Of a stretch of DNA of 64,000 nt, positions 8,029-17,398 are shown piece by piece. The position numbers and the translations under genes are program-made. Below the pieces are notes generated by a model. The model had not been told where the DNA came from and did no database searches. It was given only the letters and a program-made list of their open reading frames with translations. Position 1 is the first letter of the stretch. Every line of letters begins with the position of its first letter. The DNA comes from Phaeobacter inhibens DSM 16374 (lineage in GTDB: Bacteria > Pseudomonadota > Alphaproteobacteria > Rhodobacterales > Rhodobacteraceae), in NCBI RefSeq assembly GCF_000473105.1, contig NZ_KI421498.1:2636009-2700008 (forward strand), in the 5' to 3' direction.

Positions 8029-11000
8029 CAGCCCGTGACGCCGCCTCAGAGGCGCAGTTCCGCGCCGCCCGTCCCGATGCCTCTACCTGGCTGGCCGCGA
8101 ATGCCGGCTCTGGCAAGACCAAGGTGCTGACGGATCGTGTGGCCCGCCTGTTGCTGCGCGGGGTCCAACCGCAGCACATCCTGTGCCTGACCTACACCAA
8201 AGCCGCCGCCAGCGAGATGCAGAATCGCCTGTTCAAGCGGCTCGGCGAATGGGCCATGCTGGGGGATGATGCGCTAACGTCCGCACTGACAGAGCTGGGC
8301 GCCCATGATGTGATCTCTGCCGAAGGGATGGCGCAGGCGCGTACCCTGTTTGCTCGTGCGATTGAGACGCCCGGTGGCCTGAAAATCCAGACCATCCACT
8401 CCTTTTGCGCCTCGCTACTGCGTCGGTTCCCGCTAGAGGCCGGCGTCAGCCCACAGTTTTCCGAAATGGACGACCGCGCCGCGGTGTTGTTGCGGGGCGA
8501 GGTGGTGGAAGCCATCGCAAACAGCGAAAACCCGGGTGAGGCCGGTCTGATCGCCAGACTGGCCCAGCAGGTGACCGATAGCGATTTTGACACCCTGACC
8601 GCCGCAATCTGTCAGCGACGCTCCGATTTTGAGGTGCCACTGGATCGCGCCGGATTGCGTGCGCTGTTCGATCTTCCGGCGGAATTCGATGCAAAAATGT
8701 TGGAGCACAGCGTCTATCTGGGGGGGGAGGCGGACCTGCTGACGCGCACCTGCTCCATGTTGGAGCAGGGTGGTAGTACCGATGCCAAGGCCGCTGCCAA
8801 GCTGCGCAAAATCACCGAGCCAACGCTCGCGGATTTGCCAGTTCTTGAATCCGTGTTTCTGACCGGAGCCTCCGCAAAGGCACCCTTCACGGCCAAAATC
8901 AACGCCTTTCCCACCAAAAAGCTGCGGGAAAGCAATGTCGCGCTGATGGATCAGTTGGAACCTCTGATGCGGCGGGTTGAGGCTGCCCGCGCCCAGCGCC
9001 TCGCCCTGGCCGCAGTGGAGAAATCGCTGATCCTGCATGATTTTGCCGCTGTATTCCTGCCGGAATATGATCGCCGCAAACAGCTGCGCGGCTGGCTCGA
9101 CTTCGATGATTTGATCCTGAAGGCACGTCAGCTGCTGAATGATCCAGCCGTGGCTGCCTGGGTTCTTTACCGGCTGGACGGCGGCATTGATCACATATTG
9201 GTGGATGAGGCTCAGGATACCAGCCCGGTGCAATGGGATGTGGTCGAAAAGCTGGCGCAGGAGTTTACCGCCGGCGAGGGCGCGCGATCCGAGGTCGAGC
9301 GCACAATCTTTGTCGTCGGAGACAAGAAACAGTCGATCTATTCTTTTCAGGGTGCAGACCCCGACGCCTTTGACAGAATGCAGGCCGAATTCGCCGACCG
9401 GCTCGCGGAAACCGGCAGTGCGCTACAAAACGCGGCGCTGGAATTCTCGTTCCGCTCCTCCGCAGCGATTCTTGGGCTGGTCGATCTGGTGTTCAAAGAC
9501 AGTCCCGGTGCTGGGTTTCACCGCGATGCACTACACCGCGCCTTTAAATCGGAATTGCCGGGGCGCGTCGATCTTTGGCCTGTCGTGGACAAAGTTGACA
9601 CCGAAGAAGAGCGTGATTGGACCGATCCGGTGGATCGTCCCGGTGCGCGCCATCACACCGTCATTCTGGCTGAACGGATCGCAACCGCGATCAAGGAAAT
9701 GATCGACGGCAAGGTTACCCTGCCGGAGGATGGGCCCGAGCGCGGCAGCTTCCGCCGCCGTCCGGTACAGGCCGGTGATTTTCTGATCCTCGTGCAGCGC
9801 CGGTCTGAGCTGTTCTCGGAAATCATCCGCGCCTGTAAGGCTGCGAGACTGCCCATCGCTGGCGCCGACCGGTTGAAGATCGGCGCCGAACTGGCGGTGA
9901 AAGACCTGGCTGCATTGCTGTCCTTTCTCGCCACGCCCGAGGATTCCCTGTCGCTGGCTGCAGCGCTGAAATCGCCTCTGTTTGGCTGGGACGAACAGAC
10001 CCTGTTCGATCTGGCGCACCGGCGCGATGGCGGCAGTTACCTCTGGACCGCGCTTCGGGATCGGGCAGCGGAATACCCTGACACGATGGCCATCATTGAT
10101 GACTTGCGCAGTCAGACCGACTTCCTGCGCCCCTATGACCTGATCGAACGTATTCTGACACGCCACAGTGGGCGTCAACGCCTGCTCGGCCGGCTGGGAC
10201 CGGAGGCCGAAGATGGTGTCAACGCCCTGCTTAGCCAGGCACTGGCCTATGAACGCACGGATATTCCCAGCCTCACTGGGTTTTTGGTCTGGATGCAGGC
10301 CGACGATCTGGAAATCAAACGCCAAATGGGAGCAGCCGGAAACATGATCCGGGTGATGTCGGTGCATGGGTCAAAAGGTCTCGAGGCACCAATCGTAATC
10401 CTGCCTGACACCGCAAAACGCAAACCTCCGCGCGACGACGAAATCATGCGCGCCGAGGCTGGGCCAATGTGGAAACTGCCCAGCGCACAGATGCCCGATG
10501 TGATGCAAGCGGCCCGCGAGACCGCGCAGGAAAAGGCCCGGAATGAACGGCTGCGGCTGCTCTATGTGGCGCTGACACGTGCAGAAAAATGGCTGATAGT
10601 CGCTGCTGCGGGCGAACTGTCCAAGGATGGGGACAGTTGGTACCAGATGGTCGAGCGCGCGCTGCGGGAAGCCGGTGCCAATCCCTATGATACCGGATAT
10701 GGTGAGGGCCTGCGGCTGCAACACGGGGACTGGGACGGGCTGCCGTTTCATGCAGATCCCCCAGTGGTCACGTCCGCACCCCAGTTGCCGGAAGTGTTCA
10801 GGCAGCTGCCACCGCCCTATCAGCCGCCAGTCCCAACACTCAGCCCGTCGGAACTGGGCGGGGCCAAGGCCTTGCCGGGGGATCTGGGACAGGACGAAGA
10901 CATTGCCAAGGCGCGTGGCAGCTGGTTGCATAGTCTACTGGAACATCTGCCACCGGCGGATCAGGATACATGGCCTCAGCTGGCCAACGCTTTGCTGGCT

Positions 11001-11393
11001 GGACATGAAGACACCGCAGATCTGCTGACGGAGGCAACACATGTGCTGACCAATCCAGACCTGAAAGCGATCTTCGCTCCAGACACTTTGGCGGAAGTTG
11101 CGATAACCGCAGATCTGGATGGCCGTCGCATTCACGGCGTGATTGACCGGTTGATCGTAACGCCGGAACGGGTTCAGGCGATTGATTTCAAATCGAACGC
11201 CACCGTGCCCACAAGCGTAGAGACATGCCCGGAGGGGCTGTTGCGGCAAATGGGGGCCTATGCCCATGCGCTGGCAGCACTCTACCCTGATCGGCGGATT
11301 GACACGGCGCTGCTATGGACCCGTACCGCGACGCTGATGAACCTGCCACACGATATTGTGTCATCCGCCCTTAAGCGCCGCCAGATACCTTGA
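8025..11393 (+). CDS. addA: Double-strand break repair helicase AddA
   Basis: UvrD-like superfamily 1 helicase and nuclease, partner of AddB. The 1122-residue protein shows Walker A ANAGSGKTKVLTDRVARLL (about 25-43), the DExx motif LVDEAQDTSPVQWD, VVGDKKQSIYSFQGADP, the late helicase motifs VMSVHGSKGLE and LLYVALTRAEKW, and a C-terminal RecB-like nuclease (HGVIDRLI, then IDFKSN). The ATG in the ATGA overlap with addB is the start; an upstream in-frame ATG would overlap addB by far more. The operon-like run of overlapping genes ends here. Confidence 0.95.
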   Translation: MTARDAASEAQFRAARPDASTWLAANAGSGKTKVLTDRVARLLLRGVQPQHILCLTYTKAAASEMQNRLFKRLGEWAMLGDDALTSALTELGAHDVISAEGMAQARTLFARAIETPGGLKIQTIHSFCASLLRRFPLEAGVSPQFSEMDDRAAVLLRGEVVEAIANSENPGEAGLIARLAQQVTDSDFDTLTAAICQRRSDFEVPLDRAGLRALFDLPAEFDAKMLEHSVYLGGEADLLTRTCSMLEQGGSTDAKAAAKLRKITEPTLADLPVLESVFLTGASAKAPFTAKINAFPTKKLRESNVALMDQLEPLMRRVEAARAQRLALAAVEKSLILHDFAAVFLPEYDRRKQLRGWLDFDDLILKARQLLNDPAVAAWVLYRLDGGIDHILVDEAQDTSPVQWDVVEKLAQEFTAGEGARSEVERTIFVVGDKKQSIYSFQGADPDAFDRMQAEFADRLAETGSALQNAALEFSFRSSAAILGLVDLVFKDSPGAGFHRDALHRAFKSELPGRVDLWPVVDKVDTEEERDWTDPVDRPGARHHTVILAERIATAIKEMIDGKVTLPEDGPERGSFRRRPVQAGDFLILVQRRSELFSEIIRACKAARLPIAGADRLKIGAELAVKDLAALLSFLATPEDSLSLAAALKSPLFGWDEQTLFDLAHRRDGGSYLWTALRDRAAEYPDTMAIIDDLRSQTDFLRPYDLIERILTRHSGRQRLLGRLGPEAEDGVNALLSQALAYERTDIPSLTGFLVWMQADDLEIKRQMGAAGNMIRVMSVHGSKGLEAPIVILPDTAKRKPPRDDEIMRAEAGPMWKLPSAQMPDVMQAARETAQEKARNERLRLLYVALTRAEKWLIVAAAGELSKDGDSWYQMVERALREAGANPYDTGYGEGLRLQHGDWDGLPFHADPPVVTSAPQLPEVFRQLPPPYQPPVPTLSPSELGGAKALPGDLGQDEDIAKARGSWLHSLLEHLPPADQDTWPQLANALLAGHEDTADLLTEATHVLTNPDLKAIFAPDTLAEVAITADLDGRRIHGVIDRLIVTPERVQAIDFKSNATVPTSVETCPEGLLRQMGAYAHALAALYPDRRIDTALLWTRTATLMNLPHDIVSSALKRRQIP

Positions 11394-11455
11394 CGATCCG
11401 TTAAGGCATTCATAGGTTCACAGCCGAACTGCCACACTCTTAGGGAGACATTCCA

Positions 11456-11776
11456 ATGTCCACCGTCGCCGTAACCGATGCCACTTTCGATGCCGAAGTG
11501 AAGAATTCCGAAGTCCCCGTAGTAGTGGATTTCTGGGCCGAATGGTGCGGTCCCTGCAAACAGATTGGCCCCGCTCTGGAAGAGCTGGCCGCAGAATACG
11601 GCGACAAGGTCAAGATCGCCAAGGTCGATGTCGACAGCAACCCCAACGCAGCTTCGGCCATGGGTGTGCGCGGCATTCCAGCGCTGTTCATTTTCAAGAA
11701 CGGCGAGGTTGTCTCCAACCGCTCTGGTGCCGCACCCAAAGCTGCGCTGCAAAGCTGGATTGACGAGTCGATCTGA
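11456..11776 (+). CDS. trxA: Thioredoxin
   Basis: Classic thioredoxin of 106 residues with the active site WCGPCK at about 30-35 and the cis-Pro segment [14 protein letters not shown]. It reduces cytoplasmic protein disulfides. It lies 62 bases after addA, preceded by a good ribosome site (AGGGAGA), and is followed by a hairpin terminator. Length and motifs are normal. Confidence 0.97.
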   Translation: MSTVAVTDATFDAEVKNSEVPVVVDFWAEWCGPCKQIGPALEELAAEYGDKVKIAKVDVDSNPNAASAMGVRGIPALFIFKNGEVVSNRSGAAPKAALQSWIDESI

Positions 11777-11799
11777 GCAAACAGACAATCAGAAATATC

Positions 11800-11827
11800 A
11801 AAAGGCGTCCCAATGGGGCGCCTTTTT
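11800..11827 (+). terminator. Rho-independent terminator after trxA
   Basis: A GC-rich hairpin (AAAGGCG-T-CCC / GGG-CGCCTTT, one bulged base) is followed directly by a run of T. It sits 24 bases after the trxA stop and closes the addBA-trxA block. Confidence 0.8.
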
Positions 11828-11867
11828 CACAGGTCGTTTTCAAAGCGACAAAATTGGGGGAGGAATC

Positions 11868-12215
11868 ATGGCTGAAACACGGGTGCTGGTAGAGTTCGGC
11901 ATGGGGACGTCACTACGGCGACAGGATTATACCGAGGCTGCAAAACGCGCGATCAAGGACGCGCTCTGGCATAACTCTGTCAATGTTGCCGAATTGTTCG
12001 ACTTCCCCAAATCCGCCATGCACATCCGTGCTGAAATCGGCGTACAAAACCCCGACGCCATCGACCGGGACGCGCTCAGCGCAGTCTTTCCCTATGGAAC
12101 AGCCGAGATTCATGTGACCAAAGGCGGCCTCGATATCGACAAATCAGGCACGGGCCACACGGTAATCGCCAATGCAGCCATCATCGTCTCATTTGATATG
12201 GAGCCGACAGAATGA
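11868..12215 (+). CDS. Lin0512-family protein, first of a tandem pair
   Basis: A 115-residue protein of the uncharacterised Lin0512 family (named after a Listeria protein). Core segments are VLVEFGMGTSLRRQDYTEAA, an Asp/Glu-poor helix, AEIGVQNPDAID and GGLDI. The start ATG has a ribosome site (GGGGGAGGA) 5 bases before it. Its stop overlaps the start of a clear paralogue (ATGA), which suggests the two are made together, perhaps as a hetero-oligomer. No function is known to me. Confidence 0.75.
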   Translation: MAETRVLVEFGMGTSLRRQDYTEAAKRAIKDALWHNSVNVAELFDFPKSAMHIRAEIGVQNPDAIDRDALSAVFPYGTAEIHVTKGGLDIDKSGTGHTVIANAAIIVSFDMEPTE

Positions 12216-12577
12216 CCGAGAAACGCATTATTCTGGAAATGGGCACCGGCAACGATCTTTATGGGCAAGATTACACCAAAGCAGCCCGCCGCGCCGTGCA
12301 GGATGCGCTGCACCACTCGTCGATCACGCTCTTTGCCAAACTGGGCATAGATCATACTGAAATGCGGGTTGAGGTCACAATCGGCGTTCAGGAGCCTGAC
12401 AAGGTCGACTGCGATCTGGTGGCCGCCGATCTGCCACGTGGACGCGCCACTGTGCGGGCGGTTTTTGGCGGATTGGATGTAGATGATCATGCGGATGGTA
12501 GCAAACATGTGGTTGCCACCGCAGCGATTGAGGCCTGGCTGCCGGATCAGTCAGGACGCTACCGATTGCGATCCTGA
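12212..12577 (+). CDS. Lin0512-family protein, second of a tandem pair
   Basis: A 121-residue paralogue of the preceding gene. The shared pattern is ILEMGTGNDLYGQDYTKAARRA, TIGVQEPDKVD and GGLDVD, so the two align over nearly the full length with many substitutions. The C-terminus is longer and basic. Translationally coupled to its neighbour by an ATGA overlap. Function unknown. Confidence 0.75.
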   Translation: MTEKRIILEMGTGNDLYGQDYTKAARRAVQDALHHSSITLFAKLGIDHTEMRVEVTIGVQEPDKVDCDLVAADLPRGRATVRAVFGGLDVDDHADGSKHVVATAAIEAWLPDQSGRYRLRS

Positions 12578-12607
12578 TCACAGAAACAGGCTCTAACAAA
12601 AGAAAAA

Positions 12608-12627
12608 GCCGCCCTGAAAGGAGCGGC
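12608..12627 (-). terminator. Terminator of the DUF1127 gene
   Basis: Read on the minus strand, GCCGC-TCC / AGG-GCGGC with a short TTTC loop is followed by a T run. It lies about 30 bases after the stop of the DUF1127 gene and also separates it from the convergent Lin0512 pair. Confidence 0.7.
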
Positions 12628-12658
12628 CAAATCATCTTTGGTACTGAGGGACGTGCCC

Positions 12659-12853
12659 TTAGATCTTTGCGATATCCGCGCGTGTCAGACCGATGTCTTC
12701 CAGCTGAGTATCGGTCAGCTCGGACAGGGCGTTGCGGGTGTCGCGTGCTTCTTTCCACGCCAGGATCGAAGACTTGGCGTTGTAGACTGCGTCCACCAGG
12801 CGGAGTACGGTCACTGCTCCGAGCGGCGCATGGATGTTTGCTGTGGTAGCCAT
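12659..12853 (-). CDS. DUF1127 small protein
   Basis: A 64-residue protein whose C-terminal half matches the DUF1127 (YjiS-like) pattern: RDTRNALSELTDTQLEDIGLTRADI, an Arg-rich helix followed by LxxLxDxxLxDIGLxRxxI. Members occur in many copies in Rhodobacterales. In other alphaproteobacteria some bind RNA or affect phosphate and carbon metabolism, but no role can be assigned here. It is a single-gene unit with its own terminator, divergent from hslV. Confidence 0.85.
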   Translation of the reverse strand: MATTANIHAPLGAVTVLRLVDAVYNAKSSILAWKEARDTRNALSELTDTQLEDIGLTRADIAKI

Positions 12854-13135
12854 TTGCGCATTCCTTATGAGAACCAGCCGACACCATGTCGGTTGTGAGC
12901 CTCATGTAGGATGAGCTGCCGAGTCTCACAATTGCCGGTTCGACAGCCCCGAATTGCAGTTTTTGCATAGCATGTTTTTTAGGCGATCTGCCCGTATTCC
13001 GGGCGCGCGGCTTTCCTCAGGCATCGCCGGCGAGGCGCCTTTGCTGCTCAACTGGACCATTTCATATGGCCCGGGGCCAGGCACGGCACGCGGCTATTCG
13101 CTTGATCACCGGCCCCCGCAACGGATAGCACCCGG

Positions 13136-13164
13136 TTGAGGTACAAATGACCAGTGCCCATATA
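13136..13164 (+). promoter_or_regulatory. Candidate promoter of hslVU (TTGAGG-N17-CATATA)
   Basis: TTGAGG, a 17-base spacer and CATATA lie about 20 bases upstream of the hslV start, which has a strong GAGGAG ribosome site. The -35/-10 look is compatible with sigma-70 or an alphaproteobacterial RpoH promoter, the latter being expected for hslVU. The rest of the 330-base gap between the DUF1127 gene and hslV (12854-13135) shows no gene or other clear signal. Confidence 0.4.
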
Positions 13165-13184
13165 GGCCTGGAAACGAGGAGAAC

Positions 13185-13751
13185 ATGATGGCAGACGATC
13201 AATTTCCGGGCTGGCACGGCACCACGATCATTGGTGTGAAGAAAGGCGGCGAAGTCGTCATCGCCGGCGACGGGCAGGTGTCCCTGGGCCAAACCGTGAT
13301 CAAGGGCTCTGCCCGCAAAGTGCGCCGCCTGTCGCCCGGTGGATTTGATGTCGTGGCAGGGTTTGCCGGCTCCACCGCCGATGCCTTCACTCTGCTGGAA
13401 CGGCTGGAGGCGAAACTGGAAGCCACTCCCGGGCAGCTCGCCCGCGCCAGTGTTGAGCTGGCAAAGGACTGGCGCACTGACAAATACCTGCAAAAACTGG
13501 AAGCCATGCTGATCGTGACCGACGGCGCCGATATGTTCGTGATCACCGGCGCCGGCGATGTGCTGGAACCCGAACATGACGTCGCCGCCATTGGATCAGG
13601 CGGTAACTTCGCGCTGGCGGCAGCGCGCGGCATGATGGACAGTGATCGCAACGCCGAAGCCGTTGCCCGGGATGCGATGGCGATTGCCGCTGATATCTGC
13701 GTCTATACCAACGGTCGCCTGACAGTCGAAAGCATCAGCCAAAAGGACTGA
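13185..13751 (+). CDS. hslV: ATP-dependent protease peptidase subunit HslV (ClpQ)
   Basis: Proteolytic subunit of the HslUV protease. After a short propeptide ending FPGWHG the mature chain begins [10 protein letters not shown], so the first of the two Thr is the N-terminal nucleophile. GDGQVSLG and the [17 protein letters not shown] segment are family hallmarks. Full length (188 residues, or 187 from the second Met). One base separates its stop from the ATG of a membrane-protein gene that sits between it and hslU. Confidence 0.96.
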   Translation: MMADDQFPGWHGTTIIGVKKGGEVVIAGDGQVSLGQTVIKGSARKVRRLSPGGFDVVAGFAGSTADAFTLLERLEAKLEATPGQLARASVELAKDWRTDKYLQKLEAMLIVTDGADMFVITGAGDVLEPEHDVAAIGSGGNFALAAARGMMDSDRNAEAVARDAMAIAADICVYTNGRLTVESISQKD

Positions 13752-13752
13752 C

Positions 13753-14823
13753 ATGAGCCATATCGATCAAAACGATATTCGTGCAGCGGTGGGCTCAGGT
13801 CTGCTGAGCGAGGCACAGGCGGCCTCTCTCATGGCCTTGGCACATAGCCGACGGGGCGCGCGTGAAAACCTTGCTCCCGGTGATGAACCTTTTGAGCTGT
13901 TCAAAGGGTTCAACGAGATCTTCATTGTCATCGGCTTGATCATTCTGGCCACCGGGTGGGCCGCTGTAACCGGCATTTCCATGACCGAAGGGTTGGGTGG
14001 TCTGGTTCAAAAGGCAACCATGTCCTCTGTGATTGGTGCCGTGGTTTTATGGGTGCTGAGTGAGTATTTCATCCGCCGCCGCCGCATGGTCGCGCCGGCG
14101 ATTGCGCTCTCAATTCTCTGGACCCTAAACGCCGGCGTCGGGCTTTCAGCGGAATATTCGCAGGTGTTCATGGTCGCGCAGGGTGACTATTCCAGCCTGC
14201 CACTGGCTGTTGCCCTGACCACCATCTCAATTGCGATCTACTGGCTGCGGTTTCGGGTCCCCTTTGCCATGGCACTGATCGCGCTTGGCGTGTTCACGCT
14301 GGCGCTAATGCTGGCCGCAAATCAATCGGGCAGTCTGACAGTCATGAGTGATTTGTTTCTACTGTCAGCCTCCGGCCCGTTTGCATGGGTCACCCTGCTG
14401 GTTGGCGTCGGCGTATTTGCGGTTGCGATGCTGTTTGACCTGAGCGATCCGCACCGGGTGACCCGGCGCTCTGCTCAGGGGTTCTGGCTGCACGTGGTGG
14501 CCGCCCCGGCATTGGTCAACACCATCGCTCTCAGTCTGCTGGACAACGGCACATCCAGCGCCAATCTGACACTGATGGCGGTGCTCCTCGCCTTCGCGCT
14601 GGTTGCGATCATCATCGACCGGCGGTCATTTCTGATCGCTGCGATCGGATATAGCGTCACCTTGGCGGCCACAGTCTTCGACGGGGACGGCGCCGCCACT
14701 ACCATTCTTGTGCTGGGCCTGTTCCTGGTGATCCTTGGTGCCTTCTGGGCACGGATCCGGGCCTTGCTGATTTCCCCTCTCTCACGGGTACTGCCGCTGG
14801 ACCGGCTACCGCCTGCTCACTGA
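13753..14823 (+). CDS. Multi-pass membrane protein inserted between hslV and hslU
   Basis: A 356-residue protein with a soluble N-terminal region of about 50 residues (IRAAVGSGLLSEAQAASLMALA) followed by roughly ten hydrophobic segments. The layout resembles DUF2157-type membrane proteins, but I do not recognise a defined family with certainty. It begins one base after the hslV stop and ends 12 bases before hslU, so it is almost certainly co-transcribed with the protease. Function unknown. Confidence 0.7.
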   Translation: MSHIDQNDIRAAVGSGLLSEAQAASLMALAHSRRGARENLAPGDEPFELFKGFNEIFIVIGLIILATGWAAVTGISMTEGLGGLVQKATMSSVIGAVVLWVLSEYFIRRRRMVAPAIALSILWTLNAGVGLSAEYSQVFMVAQGDYSSLPLAVALTTISIAIYWLRFRVPFAMALIALGVFTLALMLAANQSGSLTVMSDLFLLSASGPFAWVTLLVGVGVFAVAMLFDLSDPHRVTRRSAQGFWLHVVAAPALVNTIALSLLDNGTSSANLTLMAVLLAFALVAIIIDRRSFLIAAIGYSVTLAATVFDGDGAATTILVLGLFLVILGAFWARIRALLISPLSRVLPLDRLPPAH

Positions 14824-14835
14824 AACGGACCTCAC

Positions 14836-16146
14836 ATGACTGACCTCACTCCTCGCGAAATTGTCTCTGAACTTGATCGCTTCATTATCGGCCAGACAGA
14901 TGCCAAACGTGCGGTTGCCGTGGCGCTGCGCAACCGTTGGCGCCGCAAGCAGCTGGGCGATGATCTGCGCGACGAAGTCTACCCAAAAAATATTCTGATG
15001 ATCGGGCCCACCGGTGTCGGCAAGACAGAGATCTCTCGCCGGCTGGCAAAATTGGCCCGCGCGCCCTTCATCAAGGTGGAAGCCACCAAATTCACCGAGG
15101 TCGGCTATGTCGGTCGCGACGTTGAGCAGATCATTCGGGATCTGGTGGATATAGCCATTGTTCAAACGCGCGAACACATGCGCGACGACGTAAAGGCCAA
15201 GGCCCGCCAGGCTGCTGAAGAACGGGTGATTGATGCCATCGCCGGCACTGACGCCCGAGATGCCACCCGCGATATGTTCCGCAAGAAGCTGAAAGCCGGC
15301 GAGCTGGATGATACCATCATTGAACTGGATGTTTCAGACACTTCCAACCCGATGGGAGGCATGTTCGAAATCCCAGGCCAGCCAGGCGGCAACATGGGCA
15401 TGATGAACCTCGGCGATCTGTTCGGCAAAGCGATGGGCGGACGCACCACGCGCAAGAAGATGACTGTTGCAAACAGCTACGATGTGCTGATCGGCGAAGA
15501 AGCCGATAAGCTCTTGGACGATGAAACCGTGACCAAGGCAGCGCTCGAGTCAGTTGAACAAAATGGCATCGTGTTTCTGGATGAAATCGACAAGGTCTGC
15601 ACCCGTCAAGACGCGCGCGGCGGCGACGTCAGCCGCGAAGGCGTGCAGCGCGATCTGCTGCCCCTGATTGAAGGCACCACTGTTTCGACCAAACACGGCC
15701 CGGTCAAAACCGACCATATTCTGTTTATCGCTTCGGGTGCGTTTCATATTGCCAAACCGTCAGATCTGTTGCCCGAACTGCAGGGCCGACTGCCGATCCG
15801 CGTCAATCTGCGCGCGCTCAGCGAAGAGGATTTTGTACGTATCCTGACCGAAACGGACAATGCGCTGACACTGCAATATACTGCCCTTCTGGGTACTGAG
15901 GAGGTCAATGTCAGCTTTACCGATGACGGGATCGCATCGCTGGCGAAGATTGCAGCTGAGGTCAATCAGACCGTCGAGAACATCGGCGCGCGTCGTCTCT
16001 ACACGGTGATTGAGCGTGTGTTTGAAGAACTGTCCTTCAGCGCGCCTGATCGCTCAGGTGAAACGGTGACTGTGGATGCCGCATTTGTTCGCAAGAACCT
16101 TGGTGAACTGACCAAATCTGCAGATGTCAGCCGATATGTGCTCTGA
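14836..16146 (+). CDS. hslU: ATP-dependent protease ATPase subunit HslU (ClpY)
   Basis: AAA+ unfoldase that feeds substrates into HslV. The 436-residue protein opens with [17 protein letters not shown], has Walker [10 protein letters not shown] at about 57-65, Walker [12 protein letters not shown], the sensor-2 region [12 protein letters not shown], and the C-terminal SADVSRYVL, whose tail activates HslV. All catalytic motifs are intact. Separated from hslV by one membrane-protein gene in the same operon. Confidence 0.97.
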   Translation: MTDLTPREIVSELDRFIIGQTDAKRAVAVALRNRWRRKQLGDDLRDEVYPKNILMIGPTGVGKTEISRRLAKLARAPFIKVEATKFTEVGYVGRDVEQIIRDLVDIAIVQTREHMRDDVKAKARQAAEERVIDAIAGTDARDATRDMFRKKLKAGELDDTIIELDVSDTSNPMGGMFEIPGQPGGNMGMMNLGDLFGKAMGGRTTRKKMTVANSYDVLIGEEADKLLDDETVTKAALESVEQNGIVFLDEIDKVCTRQDARGGDVSREGVQRDLLPLIEGTTVSTKHGPVKTDHILFIASGAFHIAKPSDLLPELQGRLPIRVNLRALSEEDFVRILTETDNALTLQYTALLGTEEVNVSFTDDGIASLAKIAAEVNQTVENIGARRLYTVIERVFEELSFSAPDRSGETVTVDAAFVRKNLGELTKSADVSRYVL

Positions 16147-16216
16147 CCACCGTTAGGGCATCTGCGCAATCAGTGGACATGGCGGTGGGCGCCCAGTAGC
16201 CTGCCGCCATTGTCAA

Positions 16217-17377
16217 TTGGTGGTCCAAAACATGCGTTTTACACGAGTCCTCTCCCGTCTTTGCATCGTGTTGATTGTTGTGGCTGGATGCACCGACAGA
16301 TCCTTTACACCAACCGTTCCCGACGCGTTGGAGGTCGGCAAAGCCAAAACCATATTCGGCGCAACCACTCGTGAGCCGCTGCCCAACGGGACCTTTGGCC
16401 CGGAACGATCCGATACTCTACGCCTGTTGGAGCTGACAGTGTCGATCCCGCCCAGTCATTCGCCGGGACAATTGGATTTTGCCTATGCCGAACCCAACCC
16501 TGAAACCCAGTTCACCATGGCGGGTCGGCAACGGCTCGACGGGATGGCTGAGCTGAACCGCCGGATCGAGCGTGAGCTTAAGAGCTACCCGGTTGGGGAG
16601 CGTGACATCACCGTTTTTGTCCATGGCTTCAACTCAACCCAAGCTGAAACGGCCTTTCGTGCTGCGCAGCTGAGCAACGACATTGGTATTCCCGGCGCCA
16701 CGATCATCTACTCCTGGCCCAGTCAGGGCAATCCATTGGGTTATGCCTACGACGGCGACAGCGTGTTGTTTGCACGCGATGGCCTGGAGCAATTGCTGCG
16801 CAATCTGAAACCTGGTGTGTCCAACCGCGTGGTGCTGGTGGCACATTCCATGGGATCGCAACTGGTGATGGAAACCATGCGCCAAATGGAGATCAAGACA
16901 CCCGGCTGGAGCAGCAAAAATCTTGGTGCGGTGATCCTGATGTCGCCGGATCTGGATGTCGAAGTCTTCCGCAGTCAAATGCGCAGGATCGATCCGGTAC
17001 CGCAGCCGTTTGTCGTGATGGTCTCGCGCAAGGACAATGTGCTGAACCTGTCGCAACGCCTGCGTGGAACCCACAACAGGGGCCGGCTCGGCAATCTCAA
17101 ATCACTTGATGACGTGTCAGAGTTGCCCATCGAAGTGGTCGATACAACGGCCTATGCCGATACTGCGGAATCCGGGCATTTCGTGGCCGCAACCTCGCCG
17201 GCAGTGCTGTCTATCCTGAATTCGGCCCGCCAGACTGCTGCGGCCTTTGACCGCGAGGCGCTCTCGATCCAACGCCTGTTCCCCGGCCGACTGGTCGTTG
17301 ACAAGGAGGACAACGCTGTCGAGATCACGCTGTCGGATAACTATCAGGCTAACATCTATCGCGGCGAAGATCGCTGA
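16217..17377 (+). CDS. Lipoprotein alpha/beta hydrolase (DUF900 type)
   Basis: A 386-residue protein (or 381 from the ATG at 16232) with a lipoprotein signal peptide ending VVAGC. The hydrolase core shows VFVHGFNSTQAET (oxyanion region) and the nucleophile elbow LVAHSMGSQLVME, with a late SGHF supplying the His. This fits the DUF900 alpha/beta hydrolase family of envelope-attached enzymes whose substrates are unknown. It lies 70 bases after hslU on the same strand and converges on the smr gene. Confidence 0.8.
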   Translation: MVVQNMRFTRVLSRLCIVLIVVAGCTDRSFTPTVPDALEVGKAKTIFGATTREPLPNGTFGPERSDTLRLLELTVSIPPSHSPGQLDFAYAEPNPETQFTMAGRQRLDGMAELNRRIERELKSYPVGERDITVFVHGFNSTQAETAFRAAQLSNDIGIPGATIIYSWPSQGNPLGYAYDGDSVLFARDGLEQLLRNLKPGVSNRVVLVAHSMGSQLVMETMRQMEIKTPGWSSKNLGAVILMSPDLDVEVFRSQMRRIDPVPQPFVVMVSRKDNVLNLSQRLRGTHNRGRLGNLKSLDDVSELPIEVVDTTAYADTAESGHFVAATSPAVLSILNSARQTAAAFDREALSIQRLFPGRLVVDKEDNAVEITLSDNYQANIYRGEDR

Positions 17378-17398
17378 CCCAAGCGTCTTGAACCGATC

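Noticed and set aside
12854-13135. Possible small gene in the gap before hslV
   Set aside because: Short open frames exist but none has a ribosome site plus plausible protein composition.
16179-16210. Hairpin ATGGCGG...CCGCCAT after hslU
   Set aside because: Long loop and no T run; too weak to call a terminator.
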